This document shows, piece after piece, positions 17,362 through 24,946 of a stretch of DNA of 64,000 bases (position 1 is its first letter; each line of letters starts with the position of its first letter). Where the stretch lies: assembly GCA_002415135.1 (NCBI GenBank), contig DIBY01000006.1:1-64000 (forward strand). Reading direction: 5' to 3'. This DNA is from Flavobacteriales bacterium UBA5040 (lineage in GTDB: Bacteria > Bacteroidota > Bacteroidia > Flavobacteriales > Weeksellaceae). The notes below the pieces were generated by a model, which searched no databases, was not told the DNA's origin, and saw only the letters and a list, made by a program, of their open reading frames with translations. A program made the translations under genes and the position numbers.

Positions 17362-17687
17362 AATATTCAATTTTTGGTTGTTTAAGGAAACACTCTACAA
17401 GCGTGCCAAAAAGATTTAAAATTCTACGAATTAATAGATTAACTGTAAAAAATTAAATTATTATAAAAGATAATAAAATAAATTTAACCTTGTAGAAAAT
17501 TCATTATCAAAGCGGATTTGATTGCTCTTATTATTTGCCACAAATGCACGAATTTATTTTAGAACACTTTATTCTATTCCACTATTTTCAAACCTTTAAA
17601 CCGAATCTTTTTTATTCATTATCAGTAAAATGAATTAGTACAAAAGAAAAATTCCTGAATTCGTGACATTAAAAATTCAAACAAAAA

Positions 17688-17713
17688 AAAAGAGAAGCCG
17701 AAACTTCTCTTTT
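17688..17713 (-). terminator. Terminator of lpdA
   Basis: AAAAGAGAAG / CTTCTCTTTT with a 6-base loop; on the minus strand the stem ends in a run of T. It lies about 110 bases beyond the lpdA stop and shares its stem with the terminator at 16417-16444. Confidence 0.75.
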
Positions 17714-17754
17714 AATATAATGAATGAACCAATCGAATTTTTTTTCTCTTAAAC

Positions 17755-17774
17755 GGACAAGTCACGACTTGTCC
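17755..17774. repeat. GGACAAGTC palindrome, copy 1
   Basis: The arms GGACAAGTC / GACTTGTCC form a perfect 9-bp inverted repeat around AC, followed by CTACGA. A second copy at 49532-49551 differs only in the central two bases. Both lie just after the stop of a minus-strand gene and before its terminator. Confidence 0.8.
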
Positions 17775-17821
17775 CTACGAGTAATTTACCTTGGCTCTTT
17801 TTCCTTTTTACTTGGCTCTTC

Positions 17822-19225
17822 CTAAAAATGCAACGCTCTTTTCCCTGTCGCATCAAGCGCAGCTTCTTTCATAGCTTCAGCATACGTTGGGTGAGCATGA
17901 GACATTCTTGAAATATCTTCAGCACTTGCACGGTATTCCATCGCTACAACCGCTTCTGCGATCAAATCTGCCGCTCTCGCTCCAATCATGTGAACGCCTA
18001 AAATTTCATCCGTTTTTTCGTCGGCAATCACTTTGATGAAACCATCAATATCACCTGAAGCACGGCTTCTTCCCAAAGCTCTCATCGGGAAATTACCCAC
18101 TTTAATGGCAACACCTTCTGCTTTCAATTGCTCTTCTGTTTTACCAACCGCAGCAACTTCCGGCCAGGTATAAACAACACCCGGAATCAGATTGTAATTG
18201 ATATGAGGTTTTTGTCCGGCGATCAATTCAGCAACCATCGTTCCTTCTTCAGAAGCCTTGTGTGCTAACATTGCTCCAACTACAACATCCCCGATCGCGT
18301 AGATATTCGAAACATTGGTTTGTAAATGTTCGTTCACTTTTACTCTTCCTCTTTCGTCAAGATCAACGCCTGCGTTTTCAAGTCCAAGTCCTTTTGTGTA
18401 CGGACTTCTACCAACTGCAACCAAAACATAATCTCCTTCGAAAACTACTTCTTCACCTTTTTTATCTTTCGCAGTAACTTTTACCGTATCACCATTTCTT
18501 TCAACAGACTGAACGCCCGTAGAAAGATTGAATTTCATTCCTTGTTTACGCAACACTTTGTTCAGTTCTTTCGATAAAGAAGCATCCATTGTTGGAATGA
18601 TCTTATCCATAAATTCTACGACTGTTACTTCAGAACCCAATCTTTTATAAACAGAACCCAATTCCAAACCGATTACACCACCACCGATGACGATCATGTG
18701 TTTCGGAATTTCTTTCAGTTCCAAGGCTTCCGTAGAAGTAATAATTCTTTCTTTATCTAAAGTAATAAAAGGTAAATTGCTCGGTTTAGAACCTGTTGCG
18801 ATAATCGTATACTTAGAATCAATGGTTTCCGTAGAACCATCATTTTTGGTCACTTTGATCTGAGTCGCAGATTCAAAACTTCCAACTCCTTCGAAAACAG
18901 TGATCTTGTTTTTATCCATCAAAAACTGAATTCCTTTGGTCGTTTGATCCACCACTTCACTTTTACGTGCAATCATTCTGGACAAGTCTGCCACAGGATC
19001 ATTGATGATAATTCCGTGATTGGCGAAATCGTGTTTGGCGTTATAAAAATGTTCCGAAGAATCCAAAAGCGCTTTACTCGGGATACAACCCACATTCAGG
19101 CAAGTTCCACCCAGAACGGAATATTTCTCAATAATTGCAGTTTTGAAACCCAATTGTGCACAACGAATTGCAGCAACATAACCTCCAGGACCAGAACCGA
19201 TTACGGTAACATCGAATTGACTCAT
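17822..19225 (-). CDS. lpdA: Dihydrolipoyl dehydrogenase
   Basis: The E3 flavoenzyme shared by the pyruvate and 2-oxoacid dehydrogenase complexes and the glycine cleavage system; it reoxidises dihydrolipoamide with NAD+. At 467 residues it has the family length. It has FAD-binding VIGSGPGGYVAAIRCAQLG (8-26), redox-active disulfide C42 and C47 in GGTCLNVGCIPSK, NAD-binding VIGGGVIGLELGSVYKRLG (about 178-196), a second FAD motif VSNIYAIGDVV, and the C-terminal catalytic pair in SHAHPTYAEAMKEAA. No E2 or E1 gene is adjacent, so it may serve several complexes. A TAAATTTG box precedes the start on the minus strand (19259-19266). A palindrome and a terminator follow the stop. Confidence 0.96.
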   Translation of the reverse strand: MSQFDVTVIGSGPGGYVAAIRCAQLGFKTAIIEKYSVLGGTCLNVGCIPSKALLDSSEHFYNAKHDFANHGIIINDPVADLSRMIARKSEVVDQTTKGIQFLMDKNKITVFEGVGSFESATQIKVTKNDGSTETIDSKYTIIATGSKPSNLPFITLDKERIITSTEALELKEIPKHMIVIGGGVIGLELGSVYKRLGSEVTVVEFMDKIIPTMDASLSKELNKVLRKQGMKFNLSTGVQSVERNGDTVKVTAKDKKGEEVVFEGDYVLVAVGRSPYTKGLGLENAGVDLDERGRVKVNEHLQTNVSNIYAIGDVVVGAMLAHKASEEGTMVAELIAGQKPHINYNLIPGVVYTWPEVAAVGKTEEQLKAEGVAIKVGNFPMRALGRSRASGDIDGFIKVIADEKTDEILGVHMIGARAADLIAEAVVAMEYRASAEDISRMSHAHPTYAEAMKEAALDATGKRALHF

Positions 19226-19258
19226 ACTTATCTTTTTATGATTTTATTAAAAGTAGCA

Positions 19259-19266
19259 CAAATTTA
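19259..19266 (-). promoter_or_regulatory. -7 promoter box (TAAATTTG) of lpdA
   Basis: On the minus strand this is a TAnnTTTG match 33 bases before the lpdA ATG. No good TTG lies upstream. Confidence 0.45.
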
Positions 19267-19321
19267 CAAAATATTTTCCTGTTGGATGGTGTGGATTTGC
19301 AGAGATTTTCGTGGATTTTTT

Positions 19322-19401
19322 AGGAGCCGGGAACCTGCTTTCCGCTGTATCTTTTTCTCCGCTGCGCTACAAAAAAGGATGTCGCTGCAATCAGGACTAG
19401 A
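19322..19401. repeat. REPIN-like intergenic repeat, family A, copy 1
   Basis: Two 18-19 base arms face each other. The left arm CCTGCTTTCCGCTGTATC is 19334-19351. The right arm is 19377-19395 and its reverse complement reads CCTGATTGCAGCGACATCC. They agree at 13 of 18 positions. Between them is a 25-base spacer that opens with five T and closes with six A, so it extends the stem. The outer edges read AGGAGCCGGGAA and ACTAG. A diverged copy in the opposite orientation lies at 42586-42667. Confidence 0.7.
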
Positions 19402-19495
19402 TCTAATTTTTTAGTTAAACTAGTATTCTATGAATTGAAGAGTATTACCTTCTACACCACTAGCAAAAGATAATTTTTTGAATTATGAATATTTG

Positions 19496-19503
19496 TATAT
19501 TTG
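19496..19503 (+). promoter_or_regulatory. -7 promoter box (TATATTTG) of the NACHT gene
   Basis: A perfect TAnnTTTG match 44 bases before the ATG. The nearest TTG (19478-19480) is 15 bases upstream, slightly closer than the usual 17-23. Confidence 0.5.
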
Positions 19504-19547
19504 AAAGTAAATAGAAGAGTATTTCTGAAACAAATCTAAACAAAATT

Positions 19548-21281
19548 ATGGACGATAAAACAACATTTGAAGTAGCAAAATATTCCATAGAAAAAATTCA
19601 TAGTTACTTTGGTCCCAAATTCAATCAGATTATTGCTAACAGAATTATAGAATATACTAGTGAGAATGCGAAAAAATTCTCTTATATAAAAACGATTTTA
19701 CACAAAGAAAATGTTTTACTAAAAGATATTTATTTCCCCTTAGCATTAAAAAATGCTCAAGCGCAAAACATTACTATTGAAAACTTTAATGAATTCTTAA
19801 ACCAACATAATAAAGTAACAATTATTGCTAGTGGCGGATCCGGAAAGACCACTTTCATCCGTAAATTCTACATAGAATGCGTTACCAAGTCTTACAAAAT
19901 TCCTGTTCTATTTAACTTTAGAGATTTCAATGAAATTGAAATCTCTTTAAAAGTAAGAAAGAGAAAAATATCAGAAAACAATATTTTCTTAGCATTTAGC
20001 GATCATCTAATATTTAATAAAATTGGATATGATATTAATATTTTAGAAAATATGTTCGATAGTGGTAAATTTATATTTTTTCTAGACGGTTACGATGAAT
20101 TAGATAATGATATAAAAAATATCATAACTAAAGACTTTTCAGATTTTTTAACAAGATTTCCCGAAAACAAATATATTCTTACAACAAGGCCGTTTACAAC
20201 TGGCACTAACTTGGAAAATTTCACAAATGTATATTTAAGTGGTTTAGAAAACAGTGACCAAATTATACAGTTTGTAAAGAAACAACTTTTTAATAATGAT
20301 GAGCTCGCAGAAGCGATTACTGATACTCTAAAACTAGAAGCTAATAGAAATTATTTAGAGATACTTAGTAATCCATTATTTCTTATTTTATTTATGAATT
20401 CTTATGAAACTTACCCGAAAATTCCACCTAAAAAATCACAATTTTATTGGCAAGTATTTGACGCACTTTTTGAAAAGCATGAAACATTTTCAAAAAGTGG
20501 ATATAGAAGACCTAAACTATCAAATTTATCCCGGGAAAAATTTGAATTTATTTTAAATTCATTTTGTTTTGGTAGCTATTTTCAAAATTTATTCAATTTT
20601 ACACCACTACAGTTCGAGTCTATAGTTAGAGATATTACTAAAAATTATAAAATTTCAATAAGTGTAGAAAACTATTTGGAGGATTTGAAGGTAGCAATTT
20701 CTTTAATTATTGAGGATGGAAATTTACTGACTTTTATTCACCGCTCAATTCAGGAGTATTTCGCTGCAAGATATTTATACAATTTAAGTGAAGAAGATAA
20801 GAAAGAGTTTCTTCAAAAAATTGCGCAAAAACAAAGCGCAAAAGGCTCGCATACTTTTCTTATTGAGTTAATAAGTGAATTATATCCATATGAATTTAAA
20901 AAATTTTATATCAAGGAGCATATTGATCAATTCTACTGGAATAATGATTTCAAGTTTAATAGTAATATAAGTTTGAAGAAACTTGAAGGAAGATTAAATG
21001 ATGTATTAGATTCTTTTAAAAGTTTTAAACAGATCCTTTTTTATTCAGAAGAATTAATGCTTTTATATAACAAATTTATTAACGAAAATAATTTCAGTTC
21101 ATCAGATGATTTAAATCTTATAATTACAGCAAAAACTGTAGAAGATAGTCAGATCGGTACAGAAATTCTAATACTACAAGAAAACAAAGCAAAATTCTTT
21201 AAGTTGATAGACAACTTTATTAAAAGCATTGATAATTCTAATAAACCTTTAATCGATTTTGCATTTAAATCTCATTACTAA
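19548..21281 (+). CDS. NACHT-type STAND NTPase, candidate antiphage protein
   Basis: The 577-residue cytoplasmic protein has the NACHT P-loop NTPase core: Walker A ASGGSGKTT (94-102), Walker B with the family-specific small-residue and double-acid pattern FIFFLDGYDEL (175-185), and sensor-like YILTTRPF (about 208-215). A winged-helix/helical half follows, ending in the HRSIQEYFAARYL motif (about 400-412). The N-terminal 85 residues (KYSIEKIHSYFGPKFNQII...DIYFPLAL) carry no recognisable effector, and the C-terminal 150 residues are helical with no repeat sensor. This compact layout is like the single-gene bacterial NACHT proteins reported to defend against phage; that role here is inferred. 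The gene is more AT-rich than its neighbours (row 20041-20100 is 15/60 G+C) and follows a REPIN-like repeat, which suggests acquisition. It stands alone: no effector, adaptor or mobile gene is adjacent. Confidence 0.85.
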   Translation: MDDKTTFEVAKYSIEKIHSYFGPKFNQIIANRIIEYTSENAKKFSYIKTILHKENVLLKDIYFPLALKNAQAQNITIENFNEFLNQHNKVTIIASGGSGKTTFIRKFYIECVTKSYKIPVLFNFRDFNEIEISLKVRKRKISENNIFLAFSDHLIFNKIGYDINILENMFDSGKFIFFLDGYDELDNDIKNIITKDFSDFLTRFPENKYILTTRPFTTGTNLENFTNVYLSGLENSDQIIQFVKKQLFNNDELAEAITDTLKLEANRNYLEILSNPLFLILFMNSYETYPKIPPKKSQFYWQVFDALFEKHETFSKSGYRRPKLSNLSREKFEFILNSFCFGSYFQNLFNFTPLQFESIVRDITKNYKISISVENYLEDLKVAISLIIEDGNLLTFIHRSIQEYFAARYLYNLSEEDKKEFLQKIAQKQSAKGSHTFLIELISELYPYEFKKFYIKEHIDQFYWNNDFKFNSNISLKKLEGRLNDVLDSFKSFKQILFYSEELMLLYNKFINENNFSSSDDLNLIITAKTVEDSQIGTEILILQENKAKFFKLIDNFIKSIDNSNKPLIDFAFKSHY

Positions 21282-21340
21282 ACAACGCTATTTATTACTT
21301 CAATATGATGTAAGTCTGCAAAATTGTTTAGAAAAATAAT

Positions 21341-22048
21341 ATGAAAATCCCCACAATCCACGGCTACATGGACAGAAGAATTTTAATCAATTTCACCGCT
21401 GATCCAAAATCGGTGGAGAAAATTCTTCCCTTTCCTTTTCGCCCAAAAATTTATACAGACAAAGCCATTGTAGGAATCTGTTTAATCAGATTGAAAGACA
21501 TTAAACCAAAAGGTTTTCCTGACTTTGTCGGCGTCAATTCAGAAAATGGGGCACATAGAATCGCCGTTGAATGGGATGAAGATGGGGAGACAAAATCCGG
21601 AGTTTATATTCCACGGAGAGATACTTCTCTGAAATTAAATGCCTTTGTTGGCGGCCGAATATTTCCAGGCAAACATTATCTCGCAAAATTCAATGTCAAA
21701 GAACAGAACGGAAATTATCATATCGATTTCAAAAGTTCAGACGATACTGAAACCGTTATTGATGCAACTGAAACGAAAGTATTTAATGAGAACTCAATCT
21801 TTGAAACTTTAGAGAATGCTTCTGATTTTTTTGAAAATGGCGACCTTGGATATTCGCCTAACAAAAATAAGTTCGACGGACTACGTTTAAAAGCATACAA
21901 ATGGGAAGTTAAACCGCTGGAAGTTTCTAATGTGAAATCAAGTTTTTTTGAAAATGAAGAAATATTCCCAAAAGGTTCTGTGATTTTTGACAATGCTTTA
22001 TTGATGACTAATATTGAGCATGAGTGGCAAAGTGAGCGCGAGAAATAA
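21341..22048 (+). CDS. DUF2071 (YqjF-like) family protein
   Basis: The 235-residue cytoplasmic protein matches the DUF2071/YqjF family. It opens with MDRRILINFTADPKSVEKILPFPFRP, followed by VGICLIRLKDIKPKGFP. The family-typical YIPRRDTSLKLNAFVGGRIFPGKHYLAKFNV (an acetoacetate decarboxylase-like fold) lies in the middle, and the C-terminal half is conserved but undefined. Enzymatic function is unknown. It starts 60 bases after the NACHT gene on the same strand. The gap and the return to ordinary base composition make a functional link uncertain. A separate promoter is not evident, so read-through from the NACHT gene is possible. Confidence 0.8.
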   Translation: MKIPTIHGYMDRRILINFTADPKSVEKILPFPFRPKIYTDKAIVGICLIRLKDIKPKGFPDFVGVNSENGAHRIAVEWDEDGETKSGVYIPRRDTSLKLNAFVGGRIFPGKHYLAKFNVKEQNGNYHIDFKSSDDTETVIDATETKVFNENSIFETLENASDFFENGDLGYSPNKNKFDGLRLKAYKWEVKPLEVSNVKSSFFENEEIFPKGSVIFDNALLMTNIEHEWQSEREK

Positions 22049-22484
22049 GTAGTAAAAAGTAACTTTAACAGCTGAAAAGACGGAATAAATGCATCTTTAA
22101 TTTTTTTTATAAGTCACGCAATTTTGTTGAAAAGCCACTTTGCAAAGAATTACAATTATCTTACAAAAAAGTCAAACCAATTCTTAGGTTTAAACATCGA
22201 ATATTCTGCAGATATTTAACATTCATCTCTACTTTAATAAAGTACTTTGCTCGGAACAAAAATTTTATTTTTTTTAGAAACTATATAAGTTTACTTCATT
22301 ATCTAGAAGACGTTTTTTAATTTAATTCCATGATACTTCTTCTTTGCACCCAATTAACATAACAGATAGTTCTACGAAAAGTATGTTTGAAATTGTTTGT
22401 ATATTTACTTTTCTCTCTGAAGAAAACGAACCAAAATATAAAGAAACACAGAATGAATAAACTGCAACTTCTCTCCAACTAAAA
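22049..22484. other. Gene-free interval upstream of the TonB-dependent receptor
   Basis: These 436 bases are AT-rich and hold no supported gene, no repeat I recognise and no cobalamin riboswitch. A TATGTTTG box (22382-22389) fits the -7 consensus and lies about 95 bases before the receptor start. I could not pick out a convincing iron-regulator palindrome. Confidence 0.5.
22382..22389 (+). promoter_or_regulatory. Possible -7 promoter box (TATGTTTG) of the receptor gene
   Basis: A TAnnTTTG match upstream of the TonB-dependent receptor. No TTG is at a standard distance, so support is partial. Confidence 0.35.
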
Positions 22485-24779
22485 ATGAAATTTTTAAAAC
22501 AGATTTATTTCTTTCTTTTAATGATGTTTGGTCTATTAATAGCTCAGGCGCAACAGGAACATTTTCAGCTGTTTGATGCTGCGGATCATAAAATCATAGT
22601 TCAAGCTGATATTTTTTATAATCAGACTCTATTAACCAGAACGCAAAATGGCTTTTTCTCGGTTTCGCACCAGAATTTGCCATCGCTTTTCATCATCAAA
22701 TCAGATGGATACAGCGATCTGGCGATCAGGTTAGAACCAAAATCCGGCAGTCAAAAAATTTATTTAAAACGCAATGAGGTAGCCATCTCGGAGATCGTTA
22801 TAAAAAGCACGCTGATCCCGCAAAATCTGCAGGACATTCCGGCAGCGGTAAGTTTAATTGGTCAAAAAGAATTTGACCGCACGGATGTCGTTAGTATTTT
22901 GGAAAGTCTGGGCATGGCACCTGGAATATTTATTAATCAGGGCGCGATCAACACCAATAAAATTACGATAAGAGGCATTGGAGCGCGATCTCAATACAGC
23001 ACCAACCGCATCCAGTCTTATTTTGACGGCATTCCACTGGCGACCGCGGAAGGAGAATTGACCCTTGATGATTTTGATCCGGAAAGTTTAGAATATATTG
23101 AAATGATCAAAGGTCCTACTTCCAGTATTTTTGGCGCCGGTTTAGGTGGATCTATCAATCTTTATCCAAAAACTAAAAAACCTGCTAAAAGCACCGTCAA
23201 GATCAGCGGTCAAGCGGGCAGTTTCAACACGCAGAAATATACGACGGCAACCGCTTTATCGCTGGCGAATTCTAACCTGTTTGCGACTTTCAGTAATTTA
23301 ACTAGTGATGGCTTCCGAGAAAATGGTGAAGTCAGCAAGCAGTCGCTGCTGATTAATGGGAATGTGATCACCACCGATAAGTCCAATTTAACCTATCTCG
23401 CCAACTTCACGAGGCTGAAAGCTTTTATTCCAAGTTCTATTAATTATAATGATTTCATTAATAACCCCACCTCTGCTGACCTGAGCTGGGCGCAATCCGA
23501 AGGCTACGAATCTTACGACAGAGGATTATTTGGTCTCTCGTACAGCCAGTTTCTCACTACAAAACTCCAAAATACAACGAGCGCCTTTGTAAGCTTTCGA
23601 GCTGGGTATGAACCGAGACCTTTTGATATTTTAAAAGAAAACAGAATTTCGAGTGGCGTGCGGACGAAATTTGCGCTGAGCACCGAAATCTGGAAAATTA
23701 AATCAGACATTAGTTTTGGGGGCGAATTTTACACCGAATGGTTTCAAACCGGAAATTTTAAAAATCTCTACAAAAATTTCCCAGGACAAGGAAGTGTTCA
23801 GGGCGATAGAATTAGTGAAAACAAACAGGAACGGACCTACATGAACGGCTTTGGGCAAATCAATTTTAATATTAACTCTAAACTTATAGTGGAAACGGGC
23901 TTTAATATTAATACGACTTCCTACGATCTTACTGATCTTTTTAATTCAGGTGATGACAGTCAAAATGGAGGTTATAGATTTGAACCGATATTCTCACCCA
24001 GATTAGGTGCCAGTTATTCCCTGGCTAAAGATCAAAATATTTATGCTTCGGTCAGCAGAGGTTTTTCCATACCCACGGTTGCAGAAACTTTAACACCGGA
24101 CAGAACTATTAATACCGATCTTAACCCGGAAACCGGCACTAACTATGAAATCGGTTTTAAGGCAAACTGGCTTAACAATAAATTGTACACGGAAATTAAT
24201 GCCTATCAAATTGAAATAGAAAATTTATTAGTGGCCCAGCGTGTTGCGGAAGATCAATATGTAGGTGTAAATGCAGGAAAAACCAGTCATCGCGGCCTGG
24301 AATTTCTGGCAAACTACCGGTTTGATCTAACGCAGAAGATCAGCCTGAATCCTTTTTTTAATGGAGCCGTAAATCGTTTTGAATTTCGAACGTTTATTAA
24401 TGAGAACGACAATTTTTCGGGTAATAAACTTCCTGGTGTTCCAGATTATACACTCAATTACGGACTGGATGTAAAAACAACTTTTGGTGTGAATCTTTAC
24501 GTCAATGCCCGTAATGTCGGCCCGATTTATTTGAACGATTCCAACACTGGCCGCACCGATTCCTACCAGCTAGTTAACTTAAAAGCAGCTTATAAACTGG
24601 CGATTTTTTCTGGAGCTGAAGCCCATTTCTATTTTGGGATCAACAACATTTTTGAGGAAAAATACGCCTCAAGTATTTTGACCAATGCCGTTGGTTTTGG
24701 CGGTAAATCGCCACGCTACTATTACCCAGGAAATCCCCGAAATTTTTATGGTGGTCTACAACTGCAATATCAGTTTTAA
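22485..24779 (+). CDS. TonB-dependent outer membrane receptor (FecA/siderophore type)
   Basis: The 764-residue protein has a signal peptide (residues 1-22, ending LLIAQAQ). A short beta domain that looks like a reduced carboxypeptidase-regulatory-like fold comes next (about 26-100). The plug (about 115-225) contains DIPAAVSLIGQKEFDRTDVV, ITIRGIGARSQYSTNRIQ and IEMIKGPTSSIFGAGLGGSINL. A 22-strand barrel fills the rest and ends in an aromatic-terminated strand (FYGGLQLQYQF). It transports a scarce ligand, probably a ferric chelate, using TonB energy; the ligand cannot be read. No SusD partner follows, so it is not a SusC. The gene is GC-richer than its surroundings (row 22981-23040 is 31/60 G+C), hinting at a different history. 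It ends before a bidirectional terminator. Confidence 0.9.
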   Translation: MKFLKQIYFFLLMMFGLLIAQAQQEHFQLFDAADHKIIVQADIFYNQTLLTRTQNGFFSVSHQNLPSLFIIKSDGYSDLAIRLEPKSGSQKIYLKRNEVAISEIVIKSTLIPQNLQDIPAAVSLIGQKEFDRTDVVSILESLGMAPGIFINQGAINTNKITIRGIGARSQYSTNRIQSYFDGIPLATAEGELTLDDFDPESLEYIEMIKGPTSSIFGAGLGGSINLYPKTKKPAKSTVKISGQAGSFNTQKYTTATALSLANSNLFATFSNLTSDGFRENGEVSKQSLLINGNVITTDKSNLTYLANFTRLKAFIPSSINYNDFINNPTSADLSWAQSEGYESYDRGLFGLSYSQFLTTKLQNTTSAFVSFRAGYEPRPFDILKENRISSGVRTKFALSTEIWKIKSDISFGGEFYTEWFQTGNFKNLYKNFPGQGSVQGDRISENKQERTYMNGFGQINFNINSKLIVETGFNINTTSYDLTDLFNSGDDSQNGGYRFEPIFSPRLGASYSLAKDQNIYASVSRGFSIPTVAETLTPDRTINTDLNPETGTNYEIGFKANWLNNKLYTEINAYQIEIENLLVAQRVAEDQYVGVNAGKTSHRGLEFLANYRFDLTQKISLNPFFNGAVNRFEFRTFINENDNFSGNKLPGVPDYTLNYGLDVKTTFGVNLYVNARNVGPIYLNDSNTGRTDSYQLVNLKAAYKLAIFSGAEAHFYFGINNIFEEKYASSILTNAVGFGGKSPRYYYPGNPRNFYGGLQLQYQF

Positions 24780-24900
24780 ATCATTAAAAAAATAATGTCT
24801 TCTCCACCGTGTTTCCTCTCCTAATAATTCGGACAAAGTTATTAGAATATTGTTTGGCTACGACATTCGAAATGATAACCGTTAGATCTATCAATTAAAA

Positions 24901-24930
24901 AAGGGCGGTCTCGAAAATGAAACCGCCCTT
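24901..24930. terminator. Bidirectional terminator between receptor and ribonucleotide reductase genes
   Basis: A 10-bp stem AAGGGCGGTC-side / AACCGCCCTT with a 10-base loop sits between an A-run and TTTTAATT. It serves both convergent genes. Confidence 0.85.
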
Positions 24931-24946
24931 AAAATTTTAATTCAAT

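Larger units (their letters stand above)
17362..17821. other. Gene-free interval upstream of the DUF4476 gene
   Basis: These 460 bases are AT-rich and contain no supported gene. The part nearest 17362 should hold the DUF4476 promoter, but I see no clean TAnnTTTG box. The far part holds the lpdA terminator (17688-17713), a 20-bp palindromic repeat (17755-17774) and two imperfect copies of TTGGCTCTT near 17791 and 17812. Confidence 0.6.
19226..19547. other. Gene-free interval between lpdA and the NACHT gene
   Basis: The 322 bases hold the divergent start regions of lpdA (TAAATTTG box on the minus strand at 19259-19266) and of the NACHT gene (TATATTTG at 19496-19503). A family A REPIN-like repeat (19322-19401) lies between them. 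No further gene is supported. Confidence 0.65.

Noticed and set aside
19226..22048. A multi-gene defence island around the NACHT gene
   Set aside because: Its neighbours are lpdA and a DUF2071 gene; no nuclease, effector, integrase or other defence gene is adjacent, so only a single-gene candidate is claimed.
22049..22484. Cobalamin riboswitch upstream of the TonB-dependent receptor, and likewise upstream of nrdJ
   Set aside because: I looked for the B12-box pattern and saw none in either gap; both gaps are simply AT-rich.
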